Shown here piece by piece: positions 34,943 to 45,670 of a DNA stretch of 64,000 nt. The notes beneath the pieces were generated by a model. It worked only from the letters and a program-made list of their open reading frames with translations, searched no databases and was not told the origin of the DNA. Origin of the DNA: Citrus sinensis. Taxonomy: Eukaryota; Streptophyta; Magnoliopsida; Sapindales; Rutaceae. The DNA lies in assembly GCF_022201045.2 (NCBI RefSeq), contig NC_068561.1:18664501-18728500 (forward strand), written 5' to 3'. Positions within the stretch are counted from its first letter, which is position 1. Each line of letters opens with the position of its first letter. Position numbers and translations under genes: made by a program.

Positions 34943-35336
34943 TGTTGAGAATACAAATTATGAAGAGTCAACAGTTGACCAACAATTGACGCAAAGGCCA
35001 TGCTGGCATGCCACTCGAGCAATCATATCCAGCAACCAACTGATGCAGATGATGAATTGTATTCAATGAGTTGGCAAAACTGTTATGCTGAGGAATATCT
35101 GCAAGCTGGAAATTCTAGAAGCTATTCAATGATTGGTTGATGTAGCTAAGAATTTGTCTTATTCATTTTTGCTACCCCCTTGAGCAAGTTATCATTTTTC
35201 CTCTGCTCAAGTATAAATGTGTGAACACCATGTATATTTCGATCATTCAAGTTATAATATTAAATGAAGAATGTTTGTTTTCAGCTCTGCTTATTTGCAT
35301 GCTTAAGCAATTCATAAGAATTTAAGTGACTCAACA
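34943..35336. mobile_element. Solo-LTR-like insertion, ~394 bp
   Basis: Present here but absent from the collinear spacer near 27190. It begins TGTTGAGAATAC and ends GTGACTCAACA, i.e. TGTTGA...TCAACA inverted ends typical of Copia-type LTRs, with a TATA-like caagtataaatgtg and a following aatattaaatgaag. No clear 5-bp TSD was found, and no internal retroelement genes are present. Confidence 0.6.
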
Positions 35337-35663
35337 TCCTAATTACATAAAACATAACATTATTGACAAACTAAAGTGCTCCTACATGGCTTTTATTTAT
35401 CTTTAGTAAATATGTATCATATTTGAAAAACTAATGAAAATCAATGAAGCGAGCTTGGTATGTGCGGCTAAATTAGATTTCTAATTCAAAACTCGTAATG
35501 CAACTTGCCCACGACTAATTTCGTCATCGTTTTGCTAGTTAGTCAATTTAACAAAATGATTAAATGACAACTTTCCCATCTTATCCATTCGACCACCTTC
35601 AATTTTCATTTTCTTTTTCATTATAAGTAGTTCGCACAGGCTTTGATGAAGTAAATAAAGAAA

Positions 35664-37237
35664 ATGGAAGCTAATACATGTGGTTACAAGCCTCACAGTT
35701 TGTTTTCCTTGCCCATATCAAAGCCACTTAAACCCCATGCTTCAATTGGCAAAGCTTCCACACCACCACAAAGGTTTCCACATAACTTTTGTAAACTTTG
35801 AGAACGTACACAAACGCTGCCTCGATTCAAGCGTTCATAAACTCTTCAGAAGAAGAATATGGCTTCCCAAGCTTTAGATTTGAAACACTCCCGGATAGTC
35901 TTTTACATCGATCACAACAGGGCGTTTATTCTTTTCGTAAATTAGTTAGAAACAATATGATGTTGGATAAATTTCTTGATTTGCTCACCAAACTCAACGA
36001 TTCTTCTTCAAGAAATGGCAATCAACCCGCAGTGAGTTGCATAATCTCAGATGGGTTCATGCCATTCACTATTGAAGCTGCTCAACAACTTGGACTTTCT
36101 GTTGTTATGTTCCTCACCATCTCTGCTTGTAGTTTCATGGGATACAAACAGTTTCGGACTCTCAAAGAGGAAGGGCTTGTACCACTCAAAGGAAAAAGAC
36201 AGAAAAGATTCATCTTCAATTCTGAAATATACCCATTAATTTAATTCTACTTGTGTTAATTAATTTGCAGATGAAAGCTGTTTTACAAGAGAGTATTTGG
36301 ATACTGTTATTGACTGGATTCCTGGTATGAATATTCGAATAAGGGACCTTCCAAGCTTTTCTCGAATAACTGATCCAAATGATCATATGTTTAACTTCAC
36401 CTTGGATTTAGCTGAGGTTGCATCTAAAGCTTCGGGAATTATCTTTCATACATTTGATGCATTAGAAGTACAAGTTTTAGATGCTATCTCAGCTATGTTT
36501 CCGAATTTATTTACCATTGGACTCCTTCAGCTTCTTCTCAATCAGGTAGAACAACAAAATTGTACGTTGAATTCTATTGGATACAATCTGTGGAAAAAAG
36601 AAACTGAGTGTTTGCGATGGCTTGATTCAAAAGTACCCAACTCTGTGATTTACGTAAATTTCGGAATCGCTATAGTTGTGAAGAAGCAACAATTTATTGA
36701 GGTTGTTGCAATGGGACTTGAAAATAGCAATCACCCGTTTTTGTGGATAATTAGGCCTGACCTTGTCACTGGTGGTGGTGACACAACAATGTTGCCATCT
36801 GAGTTTGAGGCTAAAGCTAAAGGAAAGGGTTTTATAGCAAGGTAGTTCCCACAAGAGGAAGTCTTGAACCACCCATCAATCGGAGGATTCTTAACTCACA
36901 GTGGGTGGGGTTCAACTATTGAGGGTTTGTGTGCAGGAGTACCTATGTTTGTTGGCCTTTCGAGGGTGATCAAATGACTAATTGTAGATACACTTGCAAG
37001 GAATGGGGCGTTGGCATGGAGATCAATGGTGATGAAGATAGGATTAGAAATGAGATTCAGAAGTCGGTGAGAGAGTTACTGGAGGGAGAGAAGGGTAAGC
37101 AAATGAGAAACAAGGCCTCAGGGTGGAAGAAATTGGCAGTAGAAGCTGCAGCTCCTGATGGACCTTCATCTAAAAATTTGGAAAAGTTGGTGAATGAAAT
37201 TCTTTTGCCAAAAGAGCATATACCAGCCGAAATTTAA
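35664..37237 (+). pseudogene. UGT85-like pseudogene, nearly full length (copy E)
   Basis: A plus-strand UGT with the family exon layout but several lesions: a small deletion after codon 10 (frameshift near 35695), another frame change near 35835, the exon 1 donor changed from GGT to GGA at 36194 (caaaggaaaaag), a premature TAG at 36843 replacing the first Trp of the PSPG box, a one-base deletion near 36945 (cctatgtttgttggcc), and GWGS for GWNS. The acceptor gcag before exon 2 (36271) is intact. Recognisable segments include GFPSFRFETLPD, CIISDGFMPFT, DWIPGMNIRIRDLPSF and VNFG. It corresponds to the truncated copy at 28424. Confidence 0.93.
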
Positions 37238-37317
37238 TACACTGCAATTTGGATGAATAAAGTTAAGCGTCTTAATTGTATTGCTTGTTGATGTTGTAAT
37301 ATAAACTTTTTGGTAAT

Positions 37318-37385
37318 CATTGGGCCTTCCGTCCAGTGGACAGGACCCTGCACTCACAATCGTGAGGGCAGCGGTTCGAGCTCTC
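37318..37385 (+). repeat. tRNA-like sequence, probable SINE head
   Basis: ccgtccagtggacagg resembles an A box and gcagcggttcgagctc a B box about 35 bases later. It does not fold into a complete tRNA with acceptor stem, so it is more likely a SINE head than a tRNA gene. Confidence 0.5.
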
Positions 37386-37510
37386 ATGATGCATATAAGG
37401 GCTTATTTCCTTATTTAATTATGGTATATTATTAAGTGAAGACATTCTTTTCCCTTCAAAATATGAGTAGAGTAACAGGGTTTTCAAAATATGAGTGGAG
37501 TAATGGGGTA

Positions 37511-37740
37511 GTGGAGTAGACACTTCTCGAATATGGACAATGCTATATAAGAATTAATAAACACGTAAAAGTGGGGTAATGGAGTAGACACTCCTCGAAT
37601 ATGGAGTAATGGAGTTGTGGAGTAGACACTTCTCGAATATGGACAATGCTATATAAGAATTAATAAACACGTAAAAGTGAGATAGTGGAGTAGATATTCC
37701 TCGAATATGGACAGTGTTATATAAGAATTAATTAGTCCTA
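37511..37740. repeat. Minisatellite, ~106-bp unit, about two copies
   Basis: The unit starts gtggagtagacacttctcg at 37511 and again at 37617 and contains ggacaatgctatataag and aacacgtaaaagtg; a sub-repeat (ggagtagacactcctcgaat) occurs inside each unit and partial copies precede it from 37440. Confidence 0.85.
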
Positions 37741-37797
37741 GTAATTATCTGATTATAAATATCATATCAGTTGTAATTTGAGCATTAGTCTCAAATT

Positions 37798-37800
<3 letters not shown>

Positions 37801-37837
<37 letters not shown>
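37801..37837. repeat. (AT)n microsatellite
   Basis: Pure AT dinucleotide of about 37 bases. Confidence 0.95.
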
Positions 37838-37842
<5 letters not shown>

Positions 37843-38110
37843 AAACACTGGAAATCAGTTTCTGGAATACATGGGTGTCGTAGTTGCAGCTTATGTGGAG
37901 GATAAGGATCGAAAAGATAAGAGAAAACAAGCGCTCATTTAATATTATATCGTACAGGTAGTGCTTAGATAGCTGCACAAAACTTTATATCAGCAAGTTC
38001 TTTTTAAGGAAAAATACAAAAGCTACGGACCTTATTTCCAGCGTCGTCTGTTTTTTTTACATATATAGACAATCTTGAATGTAAAACATCATCCTTTCGT
38101 TAACTATTTT

Positions 38111-38330
38111 TTTTTTTTTGGTCTTATCTACGAGGTATTTTGGGGAGGGCCTCAATTGTGGGAGACACCTTTAAGCCCGTACCACAACTCAGACTAGAAG
38201 TCCCCGCTCGAACCGGGAGGCACAGGTTCTCCCAACAAAGGCGACTTCCCTGCGACTCGAACTGGGGAGCAAACCCAGTCAAGCCACTTAAGGGGACTCC
38301 ATTGCCAGTGGAGCCAACACTTTATTGGTA
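38111..38330 (-). mobile_element. tRNA-derived SINE, copy 2
   Basis: Flanked by the 16-bp duplication TTTCGTTAACTATTTT (38095-38110 and 38331-38346). On the minus strand: A-box-like TGGCTCCACTGGCAATGG, B-box-like AGTTCGAGTCGC, and an A tail (plus-strand T run at 38107-38119). It is clearly the same family as 23691-23936. It sits at the 5' edge of the UGT remnant at 38342, probably inserted into it. Confidence 0.88.
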
Positions 38331-38341
38331 TTTCGTTAACT

Positions 38342-39062
38342 ATTTTGATGCATGAGAGGGGCAAGTTTTGGATGCCTTCTCATCTATGTTTCCAAATTTA
38401 TTTTCCATCTTTCCACTTCAGCTTCTTCTCAATCAAACGAAAGAACAAGATGGCATTTACACTCCAAGGAACCCAAGTCTGTCATTTATGTAAATTTCGG
38501 CAGTGTTATAGTAATAGCAAAGCAATAACTCATTGAGGTTGCTATGGGACTTGCTAATAGTAGTCACCAACTTTTATGGATAAATGGGTATGACCTTGTC
38601 ACTAGTGACACAACAATTTTGCCATCAGAGTTTGAAGTTAAAGCTAAAGGAAAGGTTTGAATGTTTGATAGCAACTTCAATGTCTACAAAAGGAAGTTCT
38701 GAACAACCCATCAATAGAAGGATTCTTAACTCACAGTGGATAGAATTCAACGATTGAGAGTTTATGTACTGGCGTGCCCATGATTTGCTGGCCTTTTGAG
38801 GGAGATCAAATGTCAAATTGTAGATACACTTGCACTGAATGGGGTGTTGGCATGGAGATTAATGGTGATGAAGATGTGAAAAGAAATGAAGTTGAGAAGT
38901 TGGTGCGAGAGTTGATGGAGGGAGAGAAGAGTGAGAAGATGAGAAACAAGGCCATCGAGTGGAAGAAATTGGCAGACGAAACTACGGCTCGGCGTCTACA
39001 AATTTGGAAAAGCTGTTAAATGAAATTCTTTTCTCAAAAGAGCGTTTGCAAACACAAAATTG
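38342..39062 (+). pseudogene. UGT85-like pseudogene, exon 2 remnant (copy F)
   Basis: Begins with a decayed TFDALE equivalent, then AFSSMFPNLF...QLLLNQTKEQDG, a deletion, and SVIYVNFGSVI. Stops and shifts follow (for example AKQ* near 38527). A longer stretch reads [32 protein letters not shown] and EVEKLVRELMEGEKSEKMRN up to the C-terminus, where a deletion removes the APDGSS region. Exon 1 is absent. Non-functional. Confidence 0.88.
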
Positions 39063-39174
39063 ATACAATCAACTTGTATGAATTTGATGTCAACTTCTGT
39101 CATAAGCTTAAGAATTATGTTAACATTTATGTTACTACAACCAAAATACCAGGTTTCTAAATATATCCCGAGAA

Positions 39175-39265
39175 GAAAAGCGTTCCGATTAGCAATCGAA
39201 CTCTTGCCCTCCGAAATGGGGGACGAGGGTTTGACCACTCGCGCAGTGGCATAGGGAGCATGCTA
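39175..39265 (-). repeat. tRNA-like sequence, possible SINE head
   Basis: On the minus strand a GCGAGTGGTCAAACCC segment and, about 35 bases on, AGAGTTCGATTGC resemble pol III boxes. No TSD confirmed. Confidence 0.35.
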
Positions 39266-39589
39266 TCGTGTGTTGTATCAGAATTCAGAAAGAGAGTTTG
39301 GATCAGTTTATTTAAAATTAAAAAAAAAAAATTTTATGACATGAGTATCATAATAATAAATATGTTCAAATTTTACTTTTCAAATGTCTATTTATTCACC
39401 CACCTATTTTGTAGAAGGGTAAAAAAATAATCTCTCCTCTAAAAGAGTTTTTAAATAAGAAAAGTTAATGATATTTTAATTAAATCTTTCTTTTAATCAA
39501 ATTTAATTACCATTCATTTTATCACTCCAGTTATTTTAGTCAAATCTTAATTAGTTAAGTAATTTTGTGTTAAATTTACACGTCATTAC

Positions 39590-39628
<39 letters not shown>

Positions 39629-40391
39629 GGTGTTTTAAATATGTTTATCTTTTAATAATTTTGTTGATGTCCTCTTAATATGTTTTTTCTATTATGTTTG
39701 CCAATATAATTTAATGCAGCTAATTAAAAAAACTAGTAATTAATAAATTAAACATGTAATATTAAATATAAAATTATTTGAAAACATACAACAATTTAAA
39801 GAAAAAATATTTACCGTGAGATGTGTATGAACTTAATAATATTTAATAGGGTTTAAAAAATATAGATATATATCTATTAATTTTTTTAAAAAAGAAAATA
39901 AATAATAATTATAATTTTTTTATCTCTCCAATAAAAAATAATAAAATATCAATAAAAGAAAAAAATTTACCTGTCAATATTAAAGAGTGAAAAACACATC
40001 TTATTTAAAAAATCCTAATTAAAGTGCCATTTGAAGTATTTTAATGTTGATGTGGTTCTTCAAATAAGATTTTAAATAAATAAAATCTTATTTGAAAAGC
40101 TTTTTAGCGATGCTCTTATTCTTTTTTACTAGGGCATAAGTGTCGAACTTATTTAACATTACTATATATATATATAACGCAAATTAAATCGAGAACAAAT
40201 ACAAGTTAAAGGCCTCTTAAAATCCACCAATTGATGAATGAATAACGAATGTAACTTTTGTTTGCCCAAAACGCTTGATTCTGTGAGCAATTATATTTAA
40301 GCACAATGCTTCTCTCAGAATGAGAGAAAGAACTTACACAGCAACCCACTAAAGAGAGGACAGGTATAAACTATAAAATTCAAGCATGTAG
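39266..40391. other. Intergenic, with (ATT)n microsatellite at 39588-39628
   Basis: AT-rich DNA between the UGT cluster and the 3' end of the methyltransferase gene. Apart from about 13 ATT units, I see nothing functional. Confidence 0.7.
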
Positions 40392-43300
40392 TTATGGTGC
40401 AGCTTGCTCAACTATTGTCACTGATTTCTTTCTCATTGTCCAAAATGCAGTGAAGTAACGGTTCTGCAAAGACGATCAAACATAATGAGGCCAAACAACC
40501 ATAGTTTAGCAGTACCTATTATTACTCAAGGCCTGAAATACAAACACGCATAAGTGTAGATGTCCTTTCGACACATGAAGCATTCAAAACGCAAATTGAC
40601 ACACCTAAAACAGAGCATATGCATCCCCATGCCAACTGAAAAAATAAAATTATAATGTGCACGGCAGAAAGCTTACTTGCATCATAGACCGGGGATTAGT
40701 AGTATAGGTTGTCTCAATGGTCTTTTCCTTCTGCATTCCAGGACCAAGTAAAATTACACATTGCTAAGCAAAAAAGTAATTCATGCAGTTACCAAAAAAC
40801 AGATAAACATGGGCCCAAATTTACCTCAAACTCAAAACCATAATGTAAAGCAACCCGCTTTACATCTTCTAAACTCAGTTCAATCGACATTTCCTAAAGC
40901 AAAGGAAAGGGTGAAAGAAAGAATAAGACAAAAAGCAACAACATTATCATGGTAGTAGTCACTAAAGATATCCACAGCATGTATAGGTGTGAGTTTTAAG
41001 GAAATGAAGCTTACATCTTCCTGCCCATACAAATCTGCAAAGTGATAAAGTAGCGGCCCCAAATTTATCCAAACCTGTCAGCCAAAAAATTTGTCAAGTA
41101 CACCAGAAAGTACTGAGAAACATGACATGATAGAAAAAAGAGAAGGGGAAAAAAATTAAAAAAAATTATTGATCCAAATATAGTAAGAACCTACACCACC
41201 ATCTTTGAGAATTCTTGATATTATTTCAATGTATTCAACAATGTTATGTGCAGTATCAATAAAGAAGCAAGTTACAACTGCATCCCAAGCTCCTGCAGAT
41301 ACCATAAAAAAATGAATAAAAATATGGCAGTGTTTGTATGTCTCTAGTAAAATTCGGGGACAAGATGATGTTCTGGATCAAAATTAAGATGTTATATTGA
41401 ACCAAACATGCAAAGCATGCAGATGCCGTTTTGATGGAGTGGGGTGGCAACACCTGTAAAGTCTTTAAGAAGCATGCAAAGCTGATTCTAATGTCCACAC
41501 TAAAATTTGGCACAGATCAACATTTGGATACATCTCCCTCTTCAATCTCCTAAATAGATAAAGAAGCAAAGGTAGATACCTCTAGGGTTCAAACACTTCA
41601 TACAAGCTTATGATGAGGGAATCCCACGGCAGAAAATTGCAGATAAACTATATCAAAAACTTGGAAATCTGTTAATGCTCAACAAGTCTATAGATAATGA
41701 TTGCAGGAGCTACCATGAGACTGGTATAGCATTCATTAATATTATTAATTGAGTAATGCTAGAGATCCCAATAGTTGAGTCCCAACTTGAATCCCAATTG
41801 ATGTGACATTCATCCATTGTAGAGTATTAATTTTGCCAGTTATAAAATTACTATCCAATAGATGAATGACACATAATAGTTGGGACTCACGTTGAGACTC
41901 AATGTCCCCTTAATTTTATTGTTATTAATATCCATATCAAAAACAATATATATCCAATATTAAGAAATAAGATATATGAGAAAGCAGTCTTTTAGTTTCC
42001 TACCTACTTGGCTTGGGTCACTGTAGACTTCAACAAAGTCACCACCACACATAGAAAAACCTTCAGTAATCCCAGCACTGCTCCCAAGGAAAGTAAATGA
42101 TGCAGATTAGAAATGAAAATGATATCTTTTATCCAAAAGAAAAATGGAGTTGTAGAGAAAAATTTATCCAAAATAAGGAAAAATCAGGTGGCAAGTTTTT
42201 CTAAAATAGGTTACCAAGAATACAAGTGCATTATTTAACTTGTCCACTACCTAGCCATCCATGAAATGAAAATGTCATGCAAATGGAATCATTATACAAA
42301 CTTGGACTAAACAAGCAGCCAGATTCTCCTTACTCTGGGATAATCAGGAGTCAGTTGAGAAGTCTTTGGCTTAGGTAACTCAAGAGAGCCTCCGAAAGGC
42401 CAAATTTTGGGGAAATTACAAAAGTTAAAGATAACAAACTATATGGCAAGTGAAGAATTAGAAAAGAAAAAGAGACATGTACAGCAGTATGAATACCTTG
42501 CCGGATGAATGTCTGGGATTGAAACAGGACGAAGTTGGTCACTGTCAGAAAGTGAATTGCAATTGCTGTGGATCCAAGGATATATATTCCACTCCCCAGC
42601 AGTTTGAGTACTGAAGTGATCAAACAGAAAGGAAAATGTAGCAGAACGTAAATTCTTGTCAGAGATGAATTCTCATTAACTAATGAAAAAAATGCATGAA
42701 GAAGTTCGATGAGGAAAATTTGTCATCAGTTCTTACTGATTAAGAATAAAACTTGAGCATATCATCATGTAGTAGGAAAATTCGTTTCCCTGGCTTATAA
42801 AACCTGGCATGCAGCATGAAAAATGTTGGGTGCTGTTGAAAATTAAGGGTAGTAATTGTAACAATTCAACAGCTAAGGCAAACCTAGACGGGAGATCTCC
42901 AAAGCCAGCCGCCCAAGACCAGCACCAGGGACTAAACAGGCAGGAGGGCTGCAAACAATTTTATAATGTCAATAGAGACTAGAATAGTTGCAACTGTAGT
43001 ACAATACTAAATATTGTTTTGAACATGACATGATCAAGATGAGGTAAAATTATTGCAAGTAAGATCACTTCTCAAAATGAGAAGATCAACAAAGAACTCC
43101 AGTATACCTCTCCTTGGATCGATTTGGGAATAGAGCGTCAAGTTCTTCAAGAATAGGCTTGTAGCATTGATCACGTTCTGTTTTTCCCTGTATCAAACAA
43201 GTAAAATTGCAGAAATGAATAAGGCTTGGCTCCAAGTTGTAATGATAACTGCTAATTTAAAAATCAATTAAAATTAAACGTTACCTCTGCTGCCCAGTCT

Positions 43301-45670
43301 CTAACTATATTCCTTATTATACAACGGACCTGAAAAGACAAAGACAGTTATGGATTTCAGTGAGTATCACATCAATTGTCTTATTTGACAATTTTCTATT
43401 CACGTATTGCTTCTCATTACCTGCAAAATTCATCATAAATTAATATACAAACTATTTATGATTGTTTTTGCGATGATACCCAAACCATTCGTATCCAAGA
43501 CCAATAACTATGGCACGCAAAACAACATAGCCACAAACAGGTCCAGAGACAAAGAATTAATATACCTTATCAACGTCAGCTAACGGAACATTCAACTGAA
43601 TTGACGGATCCAACCAGTCACAAGCCGGTGAAGATGCCTGAATTAATGGCCAGCAAAAAAATAGTTTTACTATGATGCAACTGAACAATTTAAATTACAA
43701 AGTGAAACGAAAGGAGAAAGCAAGCGAGAGAGAGAACAGAATAAACAAATAACTTTCTAGTTGCATCTGAAGGAAAAGAAAGGTGGAAGTGAAGGTAACA
43801 AAACAAATCTATTTGTTTAATATAGCGCAGCAACAATGCAATACTGTATAGACATTTGAGTAACTATGGATCATACCAACTAAAGGAAAAGTTCTTGTAA
43901 ATAGGTTCTATAATCACATATCCCTGCCTATAGGATCTAGATAAAAGAGTAATAGCCTGTAATCTCTGACAGGAAAGCCATACAAATGGCTAGTTTCCAA
44001 GACTGTAGCACAAAGTTGCCATAATTCATTCTTCACAGTACTCATTTTCTCTCTGTGAAAAGTCAATGCATGCAGTTAATCTACTTTTTTACATTCACCA
44101 GATAAAATGCAATACCATTTAATTAGGCACTCCTTACATGGATCATAAATTTAAGCTTTAGGCTCAAGCAATATAACTTTATTAAGCTCAACTTGATCAA
44201 TCTCACAATTGTGTCGAGTCATCCCCAAAAGCAAACAGATACAAAATTCAAAGACTTTAATATATAACAGGGTGATTCTTTTTTTAGGAGGGTGACAGAG
44301 GGTTGGAGAGGGAAGTACAGCATCCAACATAAATCAAAATTTTAGAGAAAAGATACTAAAATATTGTTAAGATGAACAATTGACATTACATTGCCATTGG
44401 AATCAGTGAAATCATTGCTACAACTTTGGTTTGTCTCCTCTCTATTTTCCAATTTCCCAGGGCAGCTTGCAGTTTTATACTCAATGGGACCTTCTGCTTC
44501 TTCCTCCTGTTGTTATCTACATAAGTCAAATTTCATAATGAAAAGGACATAAACGAATAACCAGCAAATGCATCTTCATCTGTTATCATTAATCAAGGAG
44601 TTATCTGATTGTGCAGAGACCTCATTTGTAGTCATCTCGTTTGCAGTCTCAACTACTTTACTCTGTTCATTGCAATTGGCATGATCAGCTTTGGAACAAC
44701 ACATTCTTCCACTGCTTGAGGTAGAGTGACCAGAGCAAACATTCATTCCATCAGATTGATTATCATATTGGGTATGACTAACATGAGAGTCCACACAAAT
44801 ATCCATGTCCTGGCTCATATCCAGCGGCGGATCAAATGCCTGCCAAGTAGATATTTCAAAACATCAAAATAAACAATGTCTAATAAATCTATCACGTCAA
44901 CATAAACAATGTCTGTAAATCTATCACTCTTAGAAAGAAACATGGGCTACAACTCACCTGAAGCATAGCAAATATAAAATACGAATTCATCGAAATACAC
45001 CTGCAAAATCAATAGCCAAACTAGGCAGTCAGCCAAGATGCTTCACTTAAGTCCATCATACAGAAACACAGCAGCTTTCAGTTCCAAAAAACTTCATCAC
45101 ACTTGCACTAATAGCTGCTAAATGCTTAATGCTGGCAAATGCCTAGTTATAATATTGATAAAATAGTACCAATATTCGATAATAATGAAATATTTTACCT
45201 TCTTAGTTTTTTAAACTTCAAAGGGTAGTGGGAAAGTAAAGCCTGTAATGCATTATTAAGAAAAAATTAATCAACAGCAGAAAAGGAAAATAATATTAAT
45301 AATAACAGAAACAGAAGATAAACTACCTTGTGGGAAGGCGGAAGCTTTCTAAATGACTGTTCGTATCTTTTGACATCTTCTTCTGCGGCTTCAGGGTAGC
45401 TGTATTTCGAATAAAGGAGGGGGAGTACATTAAATTATTTGCTAATCAAATTCAAATATAAATTTTTTGACTATTTTTCTTTTTTTTTTAATTTTTAAAA
45501 ATATGACTATGGAGCATAAATAAATAATAAAATAAAAAGGAGTACTTGAGATAGGCGCTGATGATGCGACGAAGGGATTTGACTTCGAGGGCTTCTTCGA
45601 GCTTCCTTTGACGACGTCGTTCCTCGTCTTCCTCTGGCAACTTCACATCAATCTCTCCACCTCCAGACAT
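40392..45670 (-). CDS. CARNMT1: Carnosine N-methyltransferase-like (N2227 family), 18 exons
   Basis: SAM-dependent methyltransferase related to animal CARNMT1, which methylates carnosine; plants lack carnosine, so the true substrate is unknown. Exons (5' to 3'): 45670-45546, 45399-45327, 45242-45199, 45000-44958, 44839-44621, 44506-44390, 43637-43566, 43329-43285, 43187-43108, 42948-42884, 42803-42737, 42610-42497, 42080-42004, 41292-41195, 41074-41015, 40893-40825, 40730-40677, 40463-40392; 1494 nt, 497 aa. SAM motif LVPGAGLGR is at 278-286, followed by [15 protein letters not shown] and [34 protein letters not shown] (419-425) and a [10 protein letters not shown]...HYGF end follow the family order. 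Exons 5-6 add about 112 low-complexity Ser/Asp/Glu/Asn-rich residues (96-207) between the N-terminal helical region and the catalytic domain. The exon 5 donor (GAG|gtctct) is weak and the least certain boundary. Confidence 0.92.
41755..41912. mobile_element. Small MITE in intron 13 of the methyltransferase gene
   Basis: About 45 bases at each end are inverted copies: GAGTCCCAACTTGAATCCCAA...ATTCATCCATTG on the left and, on the other strand, GAGTCTCAACGTGAGTCCCAA...ATTCATCTATTG on the right. Exact ends and TSD could not be fixed, so the superfamily is unassigned. Confidence 0.65.

Noticed and set aside
37318-37385. A functional tRNA gene
   Set aside because: A- and B-box-like words are present but acceptor and anticodon stems do not pair properly; more consistent with a SINE head.
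39583-39628. CRISPR-like or other spaced repeat array
   Set aside because: It is a plain ATT microsatellite; no repeat-spacer structure exists anywhere in the window, and the DNA is eukaryotic.
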